Positions 57,997-64,000 of a DNA stretch of 64,000 bases are shown one piece after another. Both the position numbers and the translations under genes were made by a program. Each line of letters begins with the position of its first letter. The stretch's first letter is position 1. The stretch is taken from NCBI RefSeq assembly GCF_002776525.5, contig NC_045447.1, forward strand, positions 22,214,662-22,278,661, given 5' to 3'. Below the pieces are notes generated by a model. The model did no database searches and was not told the DNA's origin. It saw nothing but the letters and a program-made list of their open reading frames with translations. This DNA is from Piliocolobus tephrosceles. Lineage: Eukaryota > Chordata > Mammalia > Primates > Cercopithecidae.

Positions 57997-58297
57997 GGCC
58001 GGGCGCGGTGGCTCAAACCTGTAATCCCAGCACTTTGGGAGGCCGAGACGGGTGGATCACGAGGTCAGGAGATCGAGACCATCCTGGCTAACACGGTGAA
58101 ACCCCGTCTCTACTAAAAAATACAAAAAGCTAGCCTGGCGAGGTGGTGGGCGCCTGTAGTCCCAGCTACTTGGGAGGCTGAGGCAGGAGAATAGCGTGAA
58201 CCCGGGAGGCGGAGCTTGCAGTGAGCTGAGATCTGGCCACTGCACTCCAGCCTGGGCTACAGAGCAAGACTCCGTCTCAAAAAAAAAAAAAAAAAAA
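57997..58297 (+). mobile_element. Young AluY of Old World monkey type inserted in a poly-A run
   Basis: Near-consensus sense Alu (GGCTCAAACCTG, GGCCGAGACGGG, AGCTAGCCTGGCGAGG, GAGATCTGGCCACTGC). A 16 bp A run precedes it (57981-57996) and a 19 bp A tail ends it, so the target-site duplication cannot be resolved. Confidence 0.92.
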
Positions 58298-60378
58298 GGA
58301 ACTGTTTTATACATTCATTCATTCAAAAAATATGCTACACTGACTAAATTTTAACCACTGTTCAAGGCAATGGAGACACAGAAAGCCAAGTAGTTGTGAT
58401 ATATGCCCATATGTGGAGGGTGCTCATATATCCTAGTTTTACTAGGACAGTCTAGTTTATGACTGTTGTTTCAAGGTCCTCTCCAGTTTAGCATACATCC
58501 TAGACAAAAGACCCCTGGATCACATGATAAATTATGTAGTCACTCTACCTACTGAACTCATACACTAACAAAAGAAAGATACTTAGTGAAATTCAGTAAA
58601 CTGACCCGTGCAGAGTTAGGTGTGAAAGTCAGAGTGCTACCAGAGCAAGCCCACATGAGGTGTAAGACTCCTGGTAGATGGAATTAATGTCTAAGCTGAG
58701 ATGTGAAGGGTAAGTAAAAGATTGTTAGGTGAAGAAAAAGAGGGACTCAGACAGCAGTTAGCTTATGAGAGCTGGTGCAGAGAGCACATTGCCCTAAATG
58801 TGAATTTTGGTTGGGTTAGCCATCACGGATCCTCATTCCAAATATAAAGACCAAAGGGAACCCAAGTCAGTGTTCAGAAAGTGGCAAGTATGCAGATCTC
58901 TTTCCCAGTCTTCATTCATTCAGTACGTCCCTAAGTAGAAGAAGTACTGCTCTACTTGACTTAAGCATCTAAAGTGGGTGGAGTCCCCAGGGAGATGAAA
59001 GGATAATAGAAGTTTATAAAACATGCACCCTTAGGTTGACCCAGGGGACCTGTCACCGAGGTGCCAAAAAAGACAGAAAGAAGAATGGCTATCTCCTCAA
59101 AATTAGCTTCACTTGAAAAGACAGAGTTCAAGAAGCTTTTGTTCCAACAAAGTTATGTTAATATTGTCAAGTTGGTGCACTGGGTCGCTGAACTGGTACT
59201 TGGGGACTGTCACAATATTGATGGGGAGTTTGGCAAGTTAATTTTGAATCTGTCGCTTCACTCTTCTACAACTCTTGCTTTTTAATAAAACTCCACAATG
59301 ATTGTAGGCTCCACTGACAGCTGGGGAGTGATCTTTGAGTCTGAAACTGGCATGGCATGATGTTTTCTCCTCTCCCTTCGCGACCCCGTCCACTCTTTCT
59401 CTCCCTTCCCCAAACTGTAGTTGCCAAACTGAAGTGAGAAATCTTTTCTCTTACAAAAGAAGTGTCACTGTTGGAGGCAGCATGGGGCCCTGGAAAGAGT
59501 ATGGGTTTTGGAGTTAGACCAACCGGGGTTTGAATGCTGATACTGCCACTAACTAGCTGTGTAACTTTGTGAAAGCTGCTTGAGGTATCTGAACATTCAG
59601 TTTCTCTGCTTGTTGTGATGTAAAATCATACATGTCAAAGAACCTACTACAGTTCACCAGCTTTCAGATTCCTTTCTTCTTTTCAACAATATGTGGGGCA
59701 AGAACGGCAGGTATCTGGCCCTGGACCGAAATGACAAGTTAACTGGAAGTCATTCTTCCCTACACACCTTTAGTAGATCCAGTGCTCAGACTGCATCTAG
59801 AAACCCATGGAGGAATCAGAAGAAATGTAATTATAAAAAAATGTCCAACACTTTTGAGAGCCCCAGTGAGTTTCTAATGAGCTTTTTGCACAACAGACTA
59901 ATAACAGTTCTGATTAAACCCACCCCACTGAAGCTGAAGTCTTCATTTTCTCTGCACCCATAAGACTGTTTTCTCTGCTGGGCTTGTGGACCCACACAGA
60001 TTGCCAGGAAGTTGTGCAAACATCCAAATGATATAGGCATGTGACATTTGCCCCTGGGTGTGAGTTTTCTCGGGCCAATTTCCTGCCGGCTTTAAGAAGA
60101 TCCTGTAGGCCTATTTGTGTCCTCAACTTTGATCCCATCCCCTGGTAGTGCTTGAATTCAACTTTTCCTGTTTTTGAATTTACATTTTCCTTGTCAATGT
60201 TGATTTAGTTCATTTTTTGGTTATCATAGTCACTCTGTCTGCATCACTATCTTTCCAAGACCCAGCCCATTCCATGGGCTGTTTTGTAGAAGGCGCCAGT
60301 CAGCTGACTTACTTCTCCCTCCTTTCTGCAAAATAGAACTGTAGGCAATGTGTGAATCCATTTTAAAGAATTTGACAT
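58298..60378. other. Intronic sequence, partly ancient repeats, partly unique
   Basis: 58320-58770 resembles another piece of the ancient repeat seen at 54730-56060. 59470-59640 is a sense MIR (GTTTTGGAGTTAGACC, AACTAGCTGTGTAACTTTG). 58780-59340 and 59640-60370 show no recognised repeat. A 75-codon open frame at 59061-59285 is followed by AATAAA, probably by chance. Confidence 0.5.
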
Positions 60379-60681
60379 GGCCGTGCGTGGTGGCTCACAC
60401 CTGTAATCCCAGCACTTTGGGAAGCTGAGGCAGGTGGATCACCTGAGGTCTGGAGTTTGAGACCAGCCTGACCAACATGGAGAAACCCTGTCTCTACTAA
60501 AAATACAATAGTTAGCCAGGCGTGGTGGCACATGCCTGTAATCCCAGCTACTTGGGAGGCTGAGGCAGGAGAATCACTTGAACCCGGGAGGCGGAGGTTG
60601 CAGTGAGCTGAGATTGCACCATTGCACTCCAGCCTGGGCAACAAGAGCAAAACACCATCTCAAAAGAAAAAAAAAAAAAAG
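60379..60681 (+). mobile_element. AluS-like SINE with target-site duplication
   Basis: A full-length sense Alu. AAAGAATTTGACAT before it and GAGAATTTAACAT after it mark a decayed duplication. Confidence 0.92.
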
Positions 60682-61975
60682 AGAGAATTTAACATTCACT
60701 CATTTATGTATACTAATTTATCAACTATGCTATGACAGGCCTTATGCTAAATCCTAGTATATACAAAAGTAAATAAAATAGCTCTTGGTTGTGTAGAGGG
60801 CAATGGAAATGAAGACAACTAAGGAAAAAGAATGAGGAAAGCTGCTATGATAGATACGCTTGCCCAGGCTCATGAGGTTCTTCTGCTGTCTGGTGCTCAG
60901 TCCTAAGCCCCACTTCGGTTACAGCCTTCTCTCTTCTCCCCTGAAAAGACAAACTGCTTGATAGAAACCTACTGTCTTCACTTCTTCAATTTCTAATTGC
61001 TTCTCACACTTTTCAAATTTGATTGCTCCCACGCTGTTCCCCAGAAATGCTAGTCCTAAACTAAGGTCACCAATTATATTACCAGTGAATACAGCAGAGT
61101 GGTTAAAAGCACGGAGAGCAGAATGAGAACACCTAGGCATAGATTTCAGCTAAGTCCAGTCAGTGAGCAAATTTGGTTTCATCACCTATTAAAGAGAAAG
61201 GTGCATTTAAATCAGATAATGCATATTAAGCAGTAGGCACATAGTAGGTGTGCAGTTATTGTTACTTATTTTTCTTTTCAACCTCCTGTTCTCTTCTGCT
61301 CCACCCTGGCCACACAGAATTTGATATTCTACATTTGCTTCTTTGTCCTCTTGACTGGTTTGTGAATTTCTCAAGAGCAGAGACTACATCTTCTAGAATC
61401 AGTACTCAAGTTAGATTCTTACAGAGTGAGCACCCAATGATTGTAGTAGTTGTTCAATGAATGAATGAGTGGGTGAGTGAATGAATGTGTGATGAGAGAA
61501 TTGATGTGTGAATGAAAATCAAATAAACTACTCAGCAGATTGATATATAAACATGAATATATAATATACAGATAATAAATGTGTAAATGATTGAGTCTAT
61601 GGATGGATTAGTGAAGTGATGAATGAGTGGTGAAATAGTTGAAGAAAAGGCTGAGACTGGGGGAAATTTAAAAAATGAATGAAAATGCAGATGAATGTAT
61701 AAATTAATTATTGACCCAGTTGGACATAGAAGGAGACTTGATCTGATATTGGCCATGGAGAGTCATACACAACACATCACTTTGGGAAAATTTAATGTTA
61801 CTCTGAGAAAATGAACAAAAAAAGGAAGGAAAATTAGCAATACTAGAGAAGACTTTCCTGGAGTTTGAGGAACCTTAAGAAATAAATCAGTGTTTAGAAT
61901 TTTCTTTGTGGTAGATAGACCCTGTGGGAAGAACTCAAAGGTGAAAGGTCAGGGAAAATGCTCCAGCAAACAGGT
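60682..61975. other. Intronic sequence with MIR/L2 relics
   Basis: 61085-61260 is a sense MIR (AGAGTGGTTAAAAGCACGG, GCACATAGTAGGTGTGCAG). 61340-61460 is an L2-like 3' end that passes into the TGAA-rich tract. 61740-61975 is unrecognised. Confidence 0.55.
61455..61720. repeat. Degenerate (TGAA/TGAG)n tract
   Basis: TGAATGAATGAGTGGGTGAG and related units recur irregularly, growing out of the L2 3' end, a known position for such microsatellites. Confidence 0.7.
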
Positions 61976-62386
61976 GATGTAGGGAGGTGTCTGTACTGCT
62001 ATAAAAAAAAAAAATCTAAGACTGGATAATTTATAAAGAATAGATATTTATTTTTGATGGTCTTGGAGGCTGGGAAGTTCAAGATAAAGGCACAGGTAGG
62101 TTCAGTGTCTGGTGAGGGGCTTGGTCTCTTTTCTGAGATGGCGCCTTGTTGCTGTGTTCTCTGGAAGAAAGGGATACTGTGTCCTCACCTGGAAAAAGGG
62201 ACAGAAGGGGAAAAAAGGGACCAAACCCCATTGGTTAAGCTCTCTTATAAAGGCCTTAATTTATTAATGAGAGTGGAGTCTTTAAGACCCAAACACCTAC
62301 CAAAAGACCCCACCCTGCAACACTGTTGCAATGGGGATTAAACTTGCAACTCATGAGTTTTGGGGGACACGTTCAGGCCATAACAG
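61976..62386 (-). repeat. MLT1-like MaLR LTR, antisense
   Basis: The order ACTGCTATAAAAAA, AGACTGGATAATTTATAAAG, TTGGAGGCTGGGAAGTTCAA and GGGGACACGTTCAGGCCATA follows a reversed MLT1-type LTR. Confidence 0.75.
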
Positions 62387-63386
62387 AAGGGTGCACAGAG
62401 ATTATGGGGAGAGTGGTAGGAATTGACTGAGGCTGGAAAATTACATGGGGTGGAGTTCTATTTGTTACAAGTTTCTTAAATATCAAGTTTAAAGTGTAAT
62501 TGCTTTTTACTGTATAATAATCACAATCATAATAATAATTAGCCATTACATTCTGACTGTACCTAACAGTATGCAATAGTTCCTCTTTGATTTCTCCCTC
62601 TTAAGTTTCACAGATGTCTCAAGAGGAGCCTATACTCCTTCCATTGGCATTCACTTAATCAATCATTTAGATTCGGGCCCCTTCTGTTCTCCTAAAGGAC
62701 TTCATACAGGTGGCAATAAATTGCATATATATAGTGAGGTATTTAATGCAGAGGGGTATACTTTATTTTTAGAACAAGTTTTATTCTAGAATTCTGAGCT
62801 AATAAAGCAGCTATATATGGTGCTGAGTCGAGGAAAATTTTGACAAGGACGAGTGCACTGGGTTCCTCGTGCAAGTGGAAGAAGCTATAGCCAGTCATCA
62901 GGGGAAGGAGAGACTAATTAGCACTGCATCCTGGGAACAGTTTTATTCATGGCTCTCCTCACAAGAAATGTTGAGCAATACCATGGAGGGTATCTTCAGC
63001 AATTATTTTGAGAAGCCCCCAAGTATTGTCCCTATGGTCTTTTTTTTTTTTTTAATTGATCCTCTGATAATAAGCACAATGATACCTAAAGAAGTAAAAA
63101 TAATAATAATTAAATTAAATTAAAAAATAAAAATCCCCTAATTGCAAAGCTAGTAAAGACATAACCAAATATTGAACTCAGATCTTCCAAATTATGTCCT
63201 TCCTGCAGCTCATTTTTTTTTTTTTTTTGGTATGATGTCTGTTTTCTCTACTTTTGGATTCCAGAGTCAGTTCTTGAAATGTAGTGCTATCTTTCTAGAT
63301 TTCTCATTTCCCAACATCATGGCATAGGTGTTTGCTTCTTGAGTGTGGTAACATCCCACAGCATAGACATCACTTGGGAGCTTATT
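62387..63386. other. Unrecognised intronic sequence
   Basis: No clear repeat or gene. T tracts occur at 63040-63052 and 63211-63227. 63330-63386 begins the hAT-like relic that the next Alu interrupts. Confidence 0.35.
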
Positions 63387-63400
63387 AGAAATGCAATTTG

Positions 63401-63699
63401 CAGACCAGGCGCAGTAATCCCAGCACTTTGGGAAGCCAAGGTGGGTGGATTACGAAGTCAGAAGTTCAAGACCAGCTTGGCCAATATGGTGAGACCCCCG
63501 TCTCTACTAAAAAGAAAAATAAAAATTAGCTAGGTGTGGTGGCACACACCTATAGTCCCAGCTGCTCAGGAGGCTGAGGCAGGAGAATTGCTTGAACCCA
63601 GGAGGCAGAGGTTGTAGTGAGCCAAGACTGCACCACTGCACTCCAGTCTGGCGACAGAGTGAGACTCCGTGTCAGAAGAAGAAAAAAAAAAAAAAAGAA
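63401..63699 (+). mobile_element. AluS-like SINE with 14 bp target-site duplication
   Basis: A sense Alu lacking about 12 bases near its start (GACCAGGCGCAGTAATCCC). AGAAATGCAATTTG flanks it at 63387-63400 and 63700-63713. Confidence 0.93.
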
Positions 63700-63713
63700 A
63701 GAAATGCAATTTG

Positions 63714-64000
63714 TTTCATTTCCCAGGAACTTTACTAAATTAGAATCTGCATTTTAAAAAGATTTCCAGGTGAGTTACATGCATATTATTATCTGAGCAG
63801 AACTGGAATAGAGTGTTTCTGGAGGTGTGGTCTTGGATTGGAGCATCAGCATCACCTGGGAATTTGGTGGAAATGCAAATTCTCAGTCACCACTGCAGAC
63901 CTTCAGAGACAGAAACCCTAGGGGTGGGTCCCAGTAATCAGTGATTTAACAACCCTGTCCCACCCCACCTCTTGTACCACGTCTTCCCCCTGTGATTTTG
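63714..64000. repeat. MER-type DNA-transposon-like fragments
   Basis: 63355-63386 with 63714-63790 (AGAATCTGCATTTTAAAAAG) and 63830-63960 (GCATCACCTGGGAATTTGG) share the CATCACCTGGGA and AATCTGCATTTTAA themes of a common non-autonomous DNA-transposon relic. The family name was not confirmed. Confidence 0.45.

Larger units (their letters stand above)
34771..64000 (+). other. ASTN2: ASTN2 intron, 5' part (at least 29.2 kb)
   Basis: It begins with GTATGC at 34771 and does not end inside the window. I looked for the next astrotactin exon and for an intronless nested gene such as TRIM32, which lies antisense within human ASTN2. I saw neither, so both must be elsewhere in the locus. Confidence 0.85.

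Noticed and set aside
57997..58297. Preceding 16 bp A run as evidence for a twin-primed or head-to-tail insertion
   Set aside because: A simple insertion into an existing A run explains it, and no flanking duplication can be resolved to argue otherwise.
34771..64000. TRIM32 nested in ASTN2
   Set aside because: TRIM32 lies antisense inside human ASTN2 with one long coding exon; no matching long minus-strand frame is present, so that part of the gene is outside this window.

Overview
This window is primate genomic DNA from inside one very large neuronal gene. Several Alu copies (25860-26155, 45128-45416, 54145-54472, 57997-58297) carry variants typical of the young AluY lineage of Old World monkeys, such as GATCTGGCCACTGCACTCC and CTAGCCGGGCGAGG. 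The source is therefore most likely a cercopithecid (macaque, baboon, vervet or relative) rather than human. The subfamily calls come from recognition, not from a database search.

Only two protein-coding exons are visible, both on the + strand: 17127-17293 and 34582-34770. Together they encode consecutive parts of astrotactin-2 (ASTN2), an EGF-like cysteine-rich stretch that leads toward the MACPF region. Both have consensus splice sites and the junction phases agree (phase 2 at the shared junction, phase 2 leaving the second exon). The remaining 99.4% is intron: the 3' part of one intron (1-17126), one complete 17.3 kb intron (17294-34581), and at least 29.2 kb of the next (34771-64000).

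Layout: 1-5218 is a defective HERV-H provirus with LTR7-type LTRs in gene sense, inserted in an old L1 (5219-6155). 6490-12445 is an antisense L1 carrying three Alus and a MaLR LTR; its 5' part holds about three ~255 bp tandem units. 12446-17126 holds MIR and MaLR relics, a 41 bp x3 minisatellite and unique sequence before exon A. The complete intron contains a sense 5'-truncated L1PA-type element (19288-21413), an Alu-in-Alu cluster (25685-26630), an MLT1-like LTR, a striking 119 bp inverted duplication (28228-28346 and 30150-30268, about 95% identical) and old L1 pieces. After exon B come some 14 Alus, many MIR/L2 relics, antisense L1 3' ends, a MaLR LTR, a long ancient repeat (54730-56060) and several stretches without recognised repeats that may be regulatory. 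One of these (48186-49939) holds three perfectly phased 18 bp units, each with a TAATTA homeodomain core.

There is no evidence for a prokaryotic-type system, an RNA gene, or a second host protein-coding gene. The most notable observations are the inverted duplication, the TAATTA array, the monomer-like L1 5' region with its internal deletion, the sense HERV-H provirus, and inverted Alus flanking exon B that could favour exon circularisation.
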